Assembly (NCBI RefSeq): GCF_004119445.1
Contig: NZ_QICI01000069.1
Coordinates: 1-64,000 of the forward strand
DNA: 64,000 bases
Reading direction: 5' to 3'
Origin: Chryseobacterium sp. CH21
GTDB taxonomy: Bacteria; Bacteroidota; Bacteroidia; Flavobacteriales; Weeksellaceae
The position numbers were made by a program, and so were the translations under genes. This document shows positions 34,450-43,130 of the stretch, in pieces. Position 1 is the stretch's first letter; every line of letters begins with the position of its first letter. The notes beneath the pieces are model-generated. The model searched no databases, was not told the origin of the DNA, and saw only the letters and a list, made by a program, of their open reading frames with translations.

Positions 34450-34474
34450 AATCTTAAAAGAATATTTTAAGATT
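34450..34474. repeat. 10-bp inverted repeat in the M16/HTH divergent region
   Basis: AATCTTAAAA (34450-34459) and TTTTAAGATT (34465-34474) are perfect inverted arms with a 5-base spacer. A weaker pair, CACTTGT and ACAAGTG, lies just left at about 34412-34440. They are in the 359-base divergent gap (34350-34708) between the M16 gene and the HTH-like gene, so they could be an operator. I found no convincing TAnnTTTG promoter in the gap. Confidence 0.4.
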
Positions 34475-34708
34475 ATTTTACAGATGATTAGTTAAAGCTT
34501 TCCTTCTCAATGGGAAAAATATAATCTGGTTTTATTAGGATGCTGGAGATTTATTGAAGATATTACATCTATTTCACTCCACTAACTCTCTCAGATTTAA
34601 TATGATTTACATATAATGTATTTTCACTATTTTAGCCACCTGATTAAAAGAATCAAAAACAGGTGAAGAATTTTTCATCTGGAATCTAAAAAAATGAACA
34701 TTATTTAG

Positions 34709-35113
34709 ATGAAAAAACAAGACCTGCCTCAAGACGAAAGTAACCTGAAATCCGCCAACATGACTGAAGTTCTGTATGTGACGGATGAGAACGACAACTA
34801 CACGACAGCAAACAGTACAGGCTGGGATGCCAAGAAAGCTGCTCTGGATGAATCTATGGAACTTATTTATGAGAGAATTGAGGAAGCAAAGCAAAATGTA
34901 GCCAACAATATAGCAAGCCCTATTGCTTATTACATGGAACTGAATAAAATGGATCTGGGAGTCCTTGCTTCTTATGTAGGAATGTGGCAATGGAGGGTAA
35001 AAAGACATTTTAAACCCAAAGTATTTAAAACACTAAGCGAAAATGCACTGAAAAAATATGCCGATGCATTCGGTATTTCAGTGGATGAATTAAAAAACTT
35101 CAACGGAAAATAA
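34709..35113 (+). CDS. small protein with HTH-like C-terminal half, possible regulator
   Basis: A 134-residue cytoplasmic protein with no signal peptide. The N-terminal half is acidic and predicted helical. The C-terminal half (MDLGVLASYVGMWQWRVKRHFKPKVFKTL, then KKYADAFGISVDELKNF) looks like a Cro/XRE-type helix-turn-helix, ending in the pattern seen in many XRE proteins (a helix followed by FGISVDEL). It is the first gene of the second plus-strand flexirubin block, so it may regulate pigment synthesis. I cannot exclude a non-DNA-binding role. Confidence 0.6.
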   Translation: MKKQDLPQDESNLKSANMTEVLYVTDENDNYTTANSTGWDAKKAALDESMELIYERIEEAKQNVANNIASPIAYYMELNKMDLGVLASYVGMWQWRVKRHFKPKVFKTLSENALKKYADAFGISVDELKNFNGK

Positions 35114-35152
35114 ATGAAATGGGCAAGAAACAATGCCCCTTCCATTTGACCA

Positions 35153-36169
35153 ATGAAAAGATATAATCAGCAAATGAAATTAAACTTTGAACACCATCAG
35201 ACTGCACATTGCGAAAACGGTGTTGCTTCTAATCTACTGCTTAATAAAGGCCTGAAACTAAGCGAACCCATGATCTTCGGGATCGGTTCCGGACTGTTTT
35301 TTGTCTATCTTCCTTTTTTAAAGGTAAATTTTGCTCCGGGCTTCAGCTATCGTCCGATGCCGGGTGCTATTTTCAGTAAAGCAGCCAAAAGATTAGGAAT
35401 TAAAATCAAAAGAGAAAAATTCTCAAATCCTAAAGATGCTCAAAAAGCTCTTGAAAGAAATCTGGAACAAAATATCCCTACAGGACTTCAGGTGGGCGTT
35501 TTCAACCTTACCTATTTCCCTGAAGAATATAAATTCCACTTCAATGCCCACAACCTTGTGGTATACGGAAAAGAAGACGGAAAATTCCTGATCAGTGATC
35601 CGGTAATGGATTATACCACTTCTCTTTCCGAGGCTGAACTGGAAAAAGTAAGATATGCGAAAGGAGCACTTCCTCCAAAAGGACATATGTACTACCCTGT
35701 GTATGTTCCGGAGAATGTGAATCTTGAAGAAGCCATCAAAAAAGGAATCAAGGATACCTGCAAAAATATGCTGGCGCCTGTGCCTCTTATTGGAGTAAAA
35801 GCAATGAGATGGGTAGCCAAAAGCATCCCGAAATGGGCAGAAAAGAAAGGCACAAAAGTCACCAACCATTATTTGGGCCAATTGATCAGAATGCAGGAAG
35901 AAATTGGAACAGGAGGCGGAGGATTCCGATTTATTTACGGAGCATTTCTTCAGGAAGCAGCTGTTATTCTTAAAAATGATGAGCTGAAGGAATTGTCAAA
36001 AGAAATCACTTCTATTGGTGACCTTTGGAGAGACTTTGCCGTGGATATTGCCCGTGTTTATAAAAACAGAAATTCAAAAAGCAATATCTATAACGAACTT
36101 TCAAAAACGATGCTCCACATTGCAGATCTGGAAGAGGCTTTCTATAAAAAACTAAGAAAAGCGATCTGA
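35153..36169 (+). CDS. BtrH N-terminal-domain protein, C39-like acyltransferase candidate
   Basis: A 338-residue protein; the likely start is the Met at 35174 (MKLNFEHHQTAHCENG), though 35153 is also possible. The N-terminal part (about 170 residues) has the papain-like pattern of the BtrH family: Cys in TAHCENGVASNLL, His in FNAHNLVVYG and Asp in LISDPVMDY. In butirosin synthesis BtrH moves an acyl group from an acyl carrier protein to the sugar part of the product, so acyl transfer from ACP is plausible here. The C-terminal 150 residues are helical. It lies 1 base before an ABC transporter gene. Flexirubin needs one ester bond, and this is a good candidate to form it. Confidence 0.7.
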   Translation: MKRYNQQMKLNFEHHQTAHCENGVASNLLLNKGLKLSEPMIFGIGSGLFFVYLPFLKVNFAPGFSYRPMPGAIFSKAAKRLGIKIKREKFSNPKDAQKALERNLEQNIPTGLQVGVFNLTYFPEEYKFHFNAHNLVVYGKEDGKFLISDPVMDYTTSLSEAELEKVRYAKGALPPKGHMYYPVYVPENVNLEEAIKKGIKDTCKNMLAPVPLIGVKAMRWVAKSIPKWAEKKGTKVTNHYLGQLIRMQEEIGTGGGGFRFIYGAFLQEAAVILKNDELKELSKEITSIGDLWRDFAVDIARVYKNRNSKSNIYNELSKTMLHIADLEEAFYKKLRKAI

Positions 36170-36170
36170 T

Positions 36171-36929
36171 ATGGCAGAACATATGATTGAGATCAAAAAC
36201 TTATACAAGAAATACAAAAATTCTGATGAGTTTTCTGTAAATGATATTTCTTTGAACATCAGCAAAAATGAAATCTACGGAATTCTCGGGCCTAACGGAG
36301 CAGGAAAAACAACCTTGATTTCTATGCTTTCAGGACTCATAAAACCTACGTCAGGACAGTTTACCATCAATGGTTTGTCTCCACAGAAAGATGGTTTTAA
36401 AATCAGACAGATTATCGGGATTGTTCCGCAGGAATATGCTTTATATCCTACACTTACAGCTAAAGAAAATCTGATGTTTTTCGGAAGTCTGTATGGTTTG
36501 AAACACAATCAGCTTAAAAAAGCCATTGATGAATCTCTGGAAATCATGGGACTTTCAAAATTCGCCAACAAACAGGTAGGACAGTTTTCAGGAGGAATGA
36601 AACGCCGTTGCAACCTCATCGCCGGCACTCTTCACAATCCTAAGGTGCTCTTTCTGGATGAACCGACTGTAGGGGTGGATGTTCAGTCTAAAAAAGCAAT
36701 TATTGATTATCTTCTGGATTTAAATAAACAGGGAACCTGCATTATTTATACTTCCCATCACCTTTCTGAAGCGGAAGAATTCTGTACAAAAATTGCCATC
36801 ATCGACCATGGAAAAATTCATGCTGTAGGAACGCCTGAAGAACTTGTTTCACAGATTGCCAATGCCGAAAACCTTGAAGATGTTTTCATTTCATTAACCG
36901 GAAAAGAATTAAGAGATGTTGTTGTATAA
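36171..36929 (+). CDS. ABC transporter ATP-binding protein
   Basis: A 252-residue ATPase subunit with Walker A GPNGAGKTTLIS, Q-loop VPQEYALYPTLT, signature FSGGMKRRCNL, Walker B VLFLDEPTVGVD and the H-loop in YTSHHLSEAEE. The sequence is closest to the drug/lipid export type that pairs with ABC-2 permeases. It overlaps the permease gene by 14 bases, so the two subunits are made together. In this locus it probably exports a pigment intermediate or a lipid. Confidence 0.95.
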   Translation: MAEHMIEIKNLYKKYKNSDEFSVNDISLNISKNEIYGILGPNGAGKTTLISMLSGLIKPTSGQFTINGLSPQKDGFKIRQIIGIVPQEYALYPTLTAKENLMFFGSLYGLKHNQLKKAIDESLEIMGLSKFANKQVGQFSGGMKRRCNLIAGTLHNPKVLFLDEPTVGVDVQSKKAIIDYLLDLNKQGTCIIYTSHHLSEAEEFCTKIAIIDHGKIHAVGTPEELVSQIANAENLEDVFISLTGKELRDVVV

Positions 36930-38184
36930 ACTGTGGAGAAGTTTTATTAAGGAAATTCTTCTGCTGAAAAGAGATATCGGGGGAATTGTCATCATCTTTG
37001 TGATGCCTTTGCTTTTGATTGTAACGATTACCCTTATTCAGGATTCTACCTTTAAAAACCTTGAAGGCTCAAAAATCCCAATTATTTTCATCGATCAGGA
37101 TAAATCTGAAGTTTCAAAAAATATAAAAGCAGAACTGGAAAACAGTAAAACATTCCAGCTGCTGACCAACTTCAATGAAAAATCGGCTCAGGACGCTGTC
37201 TTTTCTGGAGATTATCAGATGGCGATTGTCATTCCGGAAAATTTAACGAAAGATTTAAATTCCAATATTGATTCTAAAGTTCAGACCATTGTAAGTTCAT
37301 TCGGACTGGAAGGAGATTCTGCAAAAGTAAAAACAGCAGCTCCTAAAGCGAAAGAAATTCACTTATACTTTGACCCTGCTACCAATGCCGGATTCAAAAA
37401 TTCTGTGATGAATTCTGTGAATAAAATGGTTTTTGAGATTGAAAATAAAAAGATCTACAAAGCATTCCAGGATCAGCTGGGAACTACGGAAAATCTCGAC
37501 GAAAATAAAAACCTGATCAGCTTTAAAGAAATCACTCCCAAGAAAGGAGAAATGGACGTAATGCCGAATTCCGTTCAGCACAACGTTCCTGCATGGACTC
37601 TTTTTGCCATCTTCTTTATTGTTGTCCCTTTATCCATCAATCTGGTAAAAGAAAAAAGCCAGGGAACAAGTGTAAGAGCAAGAATAAGCCCTACGCCTTA
37701 TTTTGTCCATATTTTAGGAAAAACATTTACCTATCTTATCATCTGCCTTATTCAGTTTTTACTGATGGTTGCCGTAGGAATTTACCTTTTCCCTTATATG
37801 GATCTTCCCGCTTTTGATGTATCCGGAAAAATGTTCCAGCTTGTGACAGTTACCTTATTTGCAGGATTAGCAGCTATTGGATTTGGAGTTTTATTGGGAA
37901 CTATAGCCGATACACAGGAACAATCTGCCCCATTTGGAGCAACCTCTGTAGTTGTACTGGCAGCTATTGGCGGAATCTGGGTTCCTGTATTTTTAATGCC
38001 GGAATTCATGCAGACCGTAGCGAAATTCTCTCCTATGAACTGGGGATTGAATGCCTATTATGATATTATTTTAAGAAACAGCGGAATTGGTGGCATTGCC
38101 AAAGAACTGGTTTTCCTTTTTCTTTTCTATATTGCTACCGTAGCTATTTCTATATTTTACGAAAGAAAACAAAATGCAGTCTAA
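36916..38184 (+). CDS. ABC transporter permease (ABC-2 type)
   Basis: A 422-residue ABC-2 permease with one N-terminal helix (IVIIFVMPLLLIVTITLI), a large periplasmic domain of about 190 residues (to about residue 225), and five or six C-terminal helices beginning AWTLFAIFFIVVPLSINLVKEK. The EKxxGT motif (VKEKSQGTSVRARISP) is the coupling region usual in this family. It partners the ATPase encoded just upstream and overlaps both neighbouring genes. Being between an acyltransferase candidate and a thioesterase fits export of a lipophilic compound. Confidence 0.92.
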   Translation: MLLYKLWRSFIKEILLLKRDIGGIVIIFVMPLLLIVTITLIQDSTFKNLEGSKIPIIFIDQDKSEVSKNIKAELENSKTFQLLTNFNEKSAQDAVFSGDYQMAIVIPENLTKDLNSNIDSKVQTIVSSFGLEGDSAKVKTAAPKAKEIHLYFDPATNAGFKNSVMNSVNKMVFEIENKKIYKAFQDQLGTTENLDENKNLISFKEITPKKGEMDVMPNSVQHNVPAWTLFAIFFIVVPLSINLVKEKSQGTSVRARISPTPYFVHILGKTFTYLIICLIQFLLMVAVGIYLFPYMDLPAFDVSGKMFQLVTVTLFAGLAAIGFGVLLGTIADTQEQSAPFGATSVVVLAAIGGIWVPVFLMPEFMQTVAKFSPMNWGLNAYYDIILRNSGIGGIAKELVFLFLFYIATVAISIFYERKQNAV

Positions 38185-38602
38185 AGAAAACATATTAACC
38201 TGTACTGAAGAAGTAAGAGTACGCTTCAATGAAACAGACCCACTGGGAATTGTCTGGCATGGGCATTATATCGTGTATTTTGAAGACGGAAGAGAAGCTT
38301 TCGGACGTCTGCACGGTCTTACTTATCTTGATATTCAGAATGCAGGATTTGTAACGCCTATCGTAAAAAGTACCTGTGAGCATTTTCTTCCTTTAAAATA
38401 TGGAGAAACATTCAAAATTGTAACCACATTTATCAATTCTGTTTCTGCTAAGCTTATTTATAAATATGAGCTTTTCAATCAGGAAGACCAATTGGTATGC
38501 ACCGGGGAAACGATTCAGGTGTTTCTTGATAGCAATGGAAGTTTATGCCTGTACAATCCGGAGTTTTTTCAAAACTGGAAAGATAAAATGGGATTATCAT
38601 GA
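38174..38602 (+). CDS. acyl-CoA/acyl-ACP thioesterase (4HBT family)
   Basis: A 142-residue hot-dog protein. VRFNETDPLGIVWHGHYIVYFEDGREAF is the YbgC-type motif, with the catalytic Asp in the TDPLG turn. It overlaps the permease and ketosynthase genes by 11 and 4 bases. Thioesterases are regular members of aryl-polyene and flexirubin clusters, where they may release mis-loaded or finished chains from the carrier protein. Thioester hydrolysis is confident; the exact substrate is not. Confidence 0.88.
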   Translation: MQSKENILTCTEEVRVRFNETDPLGIVWHGHYIVYFEDGREAFGRLHGLTYLDIQNAGFVTPIVKSTCEHFLPLKYGETFKIVTTFINSVSAKLIYKYELFNQEDQLVCTGETIQVFLDSNGSLCLYNPEFFQNWKDKMGLS

Positions 38603-39756
38603 GCAAGGAAATTTATATCACAGACTACAATTGTGTAACTCCGTTGGGTTTCACTATTGATTCCAACTGGAATGCTCTGTTAGAAGGACATTCAGGGGTT
38701 GCTTTGCATAAAATCATAGACAATCAGGATGCTTTTTATGCTTCTATGATTAATTCTGACAAACTGAATGAAGAATTCAACAGATTCTTTGCTCAGCATA
38801 CAATTGATTTCACAAGACTGGAGAAGATGATTCTTTTAAGCTTACAGCCTCTTGTTGAGAAGCATTCTATATCAGAAGACACGGCTTTTATTCTTTCCAC
38901 AACAAAAGGAAATATCAGCCTGTTAAAAAACCAGTCTGAGTTACCGGAAGGCGTTTATTTATCAAAATTAGCAGAAAAAATTGCTGCCTTTTTTGGATTT
39001 AAAACAAAACCAATCATCATTTCCAATGCCTGCGTTTCAGGGGTGATGGCTATTTCCGTAGCCAAAAACATGATTCAGGCAGGAAAGTATAAAGATGCCT
39101 TTGTGATTGCAGGTGATGAACTTTCTGAATTTGTTATTTCAGGATTCAATTCATTTCAGGCGATAGGATCAGGGCCTTGCAAACCTTATGATAAAAACAG
39201 AGACGGAATCAATATCGGAGAAGCAGCAGCAGCAGTTTATGTAACTGGTTGTCATTCTGACGAAGGAAGAATCTCACAAAACGAAAAATTCCGCTTTAAA
39301 GTGCTTGGAGATTCTGCCGTTAATGATGCCAACCATATTTCCGGTCCTTCAAGAACAGGTGACGGTTTATATGCCAGTATCAAAAATGCAATGACTGAAG
39401 CGAAGGTTTCTCCGGAACAAATCGATTTTATTTCTGCCCACGGAACGGCTACTTTATATAACGACGAAATGGAAGCCATTGCCTTCAATAGAATGGATCT
39501 TCAGAATATTCCGCTCAACAGTATGAAAGGATATTACGGCCATTGCCTTGGTGCATCCGGACTTCTGGAAAGTATTGTTGCTATGGAAAGTGCTCTTCAC
39601 AGTACTCTGCTTCCTTCAAAGAATTTTGAGGAAACAGGAGTAACCCAACCTTTGAATATCATCAGAGAAAATAAAACTGCAGAAATTAAATACATTCTAA
39701 AGACCGCTTCTGGCTTTGGAGGTTGTAACGCGGCTGTTGTGCTGGAAAAATGTTAA
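38599..39756 (+). CDS. beta-ketoacyl-ACP synthase (KAS I/II fold) with an embedded repeat arm
   Basis: A 385-residue ketosynthase. The nucleophile is Cys145 in [14 protein letters not shown], and the His residues are in [15 protein letters not shown] and [11 protein letters not shown], so the Cys-His-His triad is complete. It should extend the acyl chain by decarboxylative condensation. Residues 217-226 ([10 protein letters not shown]) are encoded by a stretch identical over 27 bases to one arm of the dispersed palindrome at 43010-43087, so a repeat seems to have been captured in frame in a loop before [22 protein letters not shown]. It overlaps the thioesterase gene by 4 bases. Confidence 0.88.
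   Translation: MSKEIYITDYNCVTPLGFTIDSNWNALLEGHSGVALHKIIDNQDAFYASMINSDKLNEEFNRFFAQHTIDFTRLEKMILLSLQPLVEKHSISEDTAFILSTTKGNISLLKNQSELPEGVYLSKLAEKIAAFFGFKTKPIIISNACVSGVMAISVAKNMIQAGKYKDAFVIAGDELSEFVISGFNSFQAIGSGPCKPYDKNRDGINIGEAAAAVYVTGCHSDEGRISQNEKFRFKVLGDSAVNDANHISGPSRTGDGLYASIKNAMTEAKVSPEQIDFISAHGTATLYNDEMEAIAFNRMDLQNIPLNSMKGYYGHCLGASGLLESIVAMESALHSTLLPSKNFEETGVTQPLNIIRENKTAEIKYILKTASGFGGCNAAVVLEKC
39249..39275 (+). repeat. dispersed-repeat arm inside the ketosynthase gene
   Basis: These 27 bases are identical to 43010-43036, the left arm of an intergenic palindrome. The copy keeps the reading frame of the ketosynthase and encodes a polar segment unlike its surroundings. Confidence 0.85.
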
Positions 39757-39766
39757 ACTGAAAGTG

Positions 39767-40306
39767 ATGAAGAAAACAAACACCTGTACCATAGAACATT
39801 CAAAAATAATCGTTGATGGAAATCTTATTTTTGAAAGCCCAAGCGAAACCTTTCAGGAATTTGCCAAAGAAGCTTATAAAAATTTAGAACTCACCTATCC
39901 AAAGTTTCATAAAATGGATCATTTGAGTAAACTGGCTTTTCTTTCCGCCGAAACCATTTTGAAAGATAAAGATCACAGCAGAACAGCTATTGTTTTCGCT
40001 AACAGGTCTTCCAGTCTGGATACCGATTTCAAATATCAGGAAAGCATCAACAATCAGGATAACTTCTATCCAAGTCCTGCCGTTTTCGTCTATACTTTAC
40101 CCAACATCTGTGTAGGAGAAATCAGCATTAAACACAAAATGCAGACAGAAAATGCTTTTTTCGTGCTGGCTGATTTTGATGAAGAATTTTTAAATGCCTA
40201 TTCCGAACAGATTTTACAGTCAGGTAAGGCCGACAAAGTATTATGCGGCTGGGTGGAATTGTATCAGGAAAATTACAAAGCTTTTGTATATTTGCTCACC
40301 TTATAA
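39767..40306 (+). CDS. short ketosynthase-like protein
   Basis: A 179-residue protein starting [14 protein letters not shown] at 39767; the longer ORF would overlap the ketosynthase gene. It resembles only the first half of a ketosynthase: [14 protein letters not shown], then [18 protein letters not shown], then [25 protein letters not shown], where the last matches the nucleophile region of KAS proteins. The Cys in NIC is near, but not at, the usual position, and both His motifs are missing because the protein ends there. It is probably a non-catalytic partner subunit. A 76-base gap to the ACP gene carries a TGTAACAAT-type repeat. Confidence 0.65.
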   Translation: MKKTNTCTIEHSKIIVDGNLIFESPSETFQEFAKEAYKNLELTYPKFHKMDHLSKLAFLSAETILKDKDHSRTAIVFANRSSSLDTDFKYQESINNQDNFYPSPAVFVYTLPNICVGEISIKHKMQTENAFFVLADFDEEFLNAYSEQILQSGKADKVLCGWVELYQENYKAFVYLLTL

Positions 40307-40381
40307 AAATGTAACAATATAACAGTGTAATGATGTAATGATCTTCATGATATGCTGAAGCACTGATAAACCTACTTAATT

Positions 40382-40639
40382 ATGGAAAACTTAAAAACAG
40401 AATTGAAACACAAAATTATTGATGTTCTTAACCTTGAAGATGTATCTGTAGAAGAAATTAAAGATACTGATCCGTTATTCGGAGGTGGATTAGGATTAGA
40501 TTCTATTGACGCTTTGGAACTGATCGTTCTACTTGATAAAGACTATGGAATCAAATTAGCAGATCCCAAAAAAGGAAAAGAAATTTTCCAATCTATCGAT
40601 ACGATGGCTAAATTCATCGAAGACAACAGAACAAAATAA
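40382..40639 (+). CDS. acyl carrier protein
   Basis: An 85-residue carrier protein. The phosphopantetheine attachment motif is GLDSIDALELI, with Ser41, and the protein is acidic and helical with helix 2 beginning right after the Ser. It is one of two ACPs in the locus (the other at 56.1 kb), which suggests separate carriers for the resorcinol and polyene chains or for starter and extension. It lies between a short ketosynthase-like gene and a full ketosynthase, with repeats on both sides. Confidence 0.92.
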   Translation: MENLKTELKHKIIDVLNLEDVSVEEIKDTDPLFGGGLGLDSIDALELIVLLDKDYGIKLADPKKGKEIFQSIDTMAKFIEDNRTK

Positions 40640-40641
40640 AT

Positions 40642-40714
40642 TAATGTAACAATCTAACAGTGTATCAATGTAGCAATTATTGGTAAATTGTTAGATTGAT
40701 ACATTGTTACATTA
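40642..40714. repeat. palindromic intergenic repeat of the TGTAACAAT family
   Basis: TAATGTAACAAT (40642-40653) and ATTGTTACATTA (40703-40714) are perfect 12-base inverted arms; between them further copies of TGTATCAAT and ATTGTTAGATTGATAC occur, so the element is a nested palindrome. A partial copy (AATGTAACAATATAACAGTG) lies on the other side of the ACP gene at about 40309-40328. It fills nearly all of the gap before the next gene. Confidence 0.75.
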
Positions 40715-40723
40715 TTGAATACC

Positions 40724-41923
40724 ATGAGTCAAAAAATTGCCATAACAGGAATGGGCATCATTTCCTCCATTGGAAACAATGTGGAGGAAAATTTTATTTC
40801 ATTACAATCCGGAAAACACGGAATTTCAGATATCAAAATGTTTGAAACCCGTCATGCCGGAATCATTAAAACAGGTGAAATAAAACTATCCAATGAAGCG
40901 CTTGCAGAAAAACTTCAGCTTGATGAAGACAATAATATCACAAGAACGTCTTTATTGGGAATGGTTGCTGCTAAAGAAGCTGTAGAAAGTGCCGGAATTT
41001 CAGATATCAACAGCTGCAGAACCGGGCTTATATCTTCTACCAGCGTGGGAGGAATGGACATCACTGAAAAGTATTTCTACTCTTACGAAGACTTTCCTGA
41101 AAAGCAAAAATATATTGACGCTCATGATGCCGGAAATTCCTCATTGGCTATTGCCGATTATCTGGGATTAAAAGGGATGGTTTCTACTATCAGTACTGCC
41201 TGTTCATCAGCAGCCAACGCGATTATGATGGGGGCTAAACTTATTAAAAACGGAGTTTTGGACCGTGTTATTGTAGGAGGAACAGATTCTCTTTCAAAAT
41301 TTACGCTGAATGGTTTCAATACCCTGATGATTCTTACGGATTCTTATAATACTCCTTTTGACAATAACAGAAAGGGACTTAACCTTGGGGAAGCTGCCGC
41401 TTTCTTAGTTCTTGAATCTGAAGAAATCGTCAAAAAAGAAAACAAAAAAGTTCTTGCTTATCTTTCCGGATATGGAAATGCTAATGATGCACACCATCAG
41501 ACCGCTTCCTCAGAAAATGGACAGGGTGCATTTCTAGCGATGCAGCAAGCCCTTAAAATCTCCGGATTAGAAAAAGAAAGTATAGATTATATCAACGTTC
41601 ACGGAACGGCTACTCCCAATAACGATCTATCCGAGGGAATTGCTATGATTAGAATCTTCGGAGAAAACAAAGTTCCTGAATTCAGCTCTACGAAAGCGTT
41701 TACAGGACATACTTTGGCCGCTGCTGCAGGAATTGAAGCTGTATTTTCAATTTTAGCTATGCAACACAGCGTGGTCTTCCCGAACCTGAATTTTAAAACA
41801 AAAATGGAAGAGTTTGATCTCACTCCTGTCACCGAATTGAAAGAGAAAAACATCAATCATGTACTTTCTAACTCATTTGGATTTGGAGGAAACTGTTCAA
41901 CCTTAATTTTCTCAAAATCATGA
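40724..41923 (+). CDS. beta-ketoacyl-ACP synthase (KAS II-like)
   Basis: A 399-residue ketosynthase starting at the ATG at 40724 (MSQKIAITGMGIISSIG). The nucleophile is Cys160 in ISTACSSAANAIMMG, and the His residues are in YINVHGTATPNND and KAFTGHTLAAAAG, giving a complete triad. The C terminus has the usual SNSFGFGGNCSTLIF. Its stop overlaps the start of the next gene (ATGA), which encodes a ketosynthase-like protein without the nucleophile, so the two probably form a KS/chain-length-factor heterodimer that builds the polyene. Confidence 0.92.
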   Translation: MSQKIAITGMGIISSIGNNVEENFISLQSGKHGISDIKMFETRHAGIIKTGEIKLSNEALAEKLQLDEDNNITRTSLLGMVAAKEAVESAGISDINSCRTGLISSTSVGGMDITEKYFYSYEDFPEKQKYIDAHDAGNSSLAIADYLGLKGMVSTISTACSSAANAIMMGAKLIKNGVLDRVIVGGTDSLSKFTLNGFNTLMILTDSYNTPFDNNRKGLNLGEAAAFLVLESEEIVKKENKKVLAYLSGYGNANDAHHQTASSENGQGAFLAMQQALKISGLEKESIDYINVHGTATPNNDLSEGIAMIRIFGENKVPEFSSTKAFTGHTLAAAAGIEAVFSILAMQHSVVFPNLNFKTKMEEFDLTPVTELKEKNINHVLSNSFGFGGNCSTLIFSKS

Positions 41924-42981
41924 GTTCAGTATACATCAACAGTGCATCCTGTATCTCAGTTCAGGACACTTTAAACGAAAATATTCTTCAGAACCTTACT
42001 TCTGAGAGTTCTTCCAATATCATTAAGGCAATAGAACCTAATTACAAGGAGTTCATTCCGCCTGCAATGATCAGAAGAATGTCTAAAACGGTAAAAATGA
42101 GCTCTGTAGCATCGCATTACGCATTGAAAGAAGCTGGAATTGAAAAACCGGATGCCATCATTGTAGGAACCGGAATGGGCTGCTCTCAGGATTCTGAAAA
42201 ATTCCTGAAAAATGTGATTGACAACCATGAAGAATTCCTTACGCCTACTTTTTTTATCCAATCTACTCACAATACGGTAGCAGGGCAAATTGCTCTGGGG
42301 TTACAATGCCATGCGTATAACTTCACGTATGTAAACACTTCTTCTTCTCTGGAGTTTTCCTTACTGGATGCTCAGCTCCAGATCAATGACGGAGAAGCAG
42401 AAAATGTTCTGGTAGGTTCTACAGATGAACAGACAGACAGAACAATGGAGCTTTACTGCTTAAATAATACAATAAAAAAAGAAGCAGATCTTCCTGCTGA
42501 TTATTTGAATTCTAAGACCAATGGAGTGATCTGGGGTGAAGGTGCCAGCTTTTTTGTAGTAGGAAAAAATAGAACTGAAAACTCTTACGCCAAGCTTAAA
42601 AATATCCAGATCAGCAATAAGGTTGAATTGAATGAGGTAAAGGATTTTATCCAGAATTTCTTAGTTCAGAACAATCTTTCAAATAATGATATTGATGCAA
42701 TTATTTTAGGATTCAGTGGAGATGCACAATCAGATATGTATTATACAGAAGCCATGAATCTGTTTCCGGATTCAGCACAGCTGTATTACAAACATTTGAG
42801 TGGAGAATTCAATACGGCAAGTGGTTTTTCAACCTTTATAGCCTCTCATATCTTGAAGGAACAGCAGATTCCGGAAATCATGATGATCAATTCTGAGAAA
42901 AAAGAGAGCGTTAAGAATGTCCTTCTTTACAATCATCTGGCGGGTAATGATCACAGCTTGGTATTACTGGAAAATGCTTAA
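41920..42981 (+). CDS. ketosynthase-like chain-length-factor protein without catalytic Cys
   Basis: A 353-residue ketosynthase fold. The nucleophile position is changed: the sequence reads YVNTSSSLEFSL (around Thr140-Ser143), with no Cys. The HGTGT His motif is replaced by ILGFSGDAQSD and the last His motif by HLSGEFNTASG. All catalytic residues but one possible His are thus gone, as in type II polyketide chain-length factors. It is translationally coupled (ATGA) to an active ketosynthase. It should set chain length or stabilise the active subunit. Confidence 0.8.
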   Translation: MSSVYINSASCISVQDTLNENILQNLTSESSSNIIKAIEPNYKEFIPPAMIRRMSKTVKMSSVASHYALKEAGIEKPDAIIVGTGMGCSQDSEKFLKNVIDNHEEFLTPTFFIQSTHNTVAGQIALGLQCHAYNFTYVNTSSSLEFSLLDAQLQINDGEAENVLVGSTDEQTDRTMELYCLNNTIKKEADLPADYLNSKTNGVIWGEGASFFVVGKNRTENSYAKLKNIQISNKVELNEVKDFIQNFLVQNNLSNNDIDAIILGFSGDAQSDMYYTEAMNLFPDSAQLYYKHLSGEFNTASGFSTFIASHILKEQQIPEIMMINSEKKESVKNVLLYNHLAGNDHSLVLLENA

Positions 42982-43009
42982 TTTACGAGAGGTAATAATA
43001 GCAGTGCTA

Positions 43010-43087
43010 TTGTCATTCTGACGAAGGAAGAATCTCGGCTTTATATTATAGATTCTTCATTTCGCTCCGCTACATTCAGAATGACAA
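43010..43087. repeat. dispersed palindromic repeat (GTCATTCTGA type)
   Basis: TTGTCATTCTGA (43010-43021) and TCAGAATGACAA (43076-43087) are perfect 12-base inverted arms, and GAAGAATC (43027-43034) pairs with GATTCTTC (43051-43058), so the DNA or RNA can fold into a long hairpin. Such elements resemble the dispersed GTCATTCTGA repeats seen between genes in many Bacteroidota. A 27-base copy of the left arm lies inside the ketosynthase gene at 39249. Confidence 0.85.
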
Positions 43088-43130
43088 GATGGGTATAAAT
43101 CCAGGAAGTTTAACAATAAAATAATCAGCA

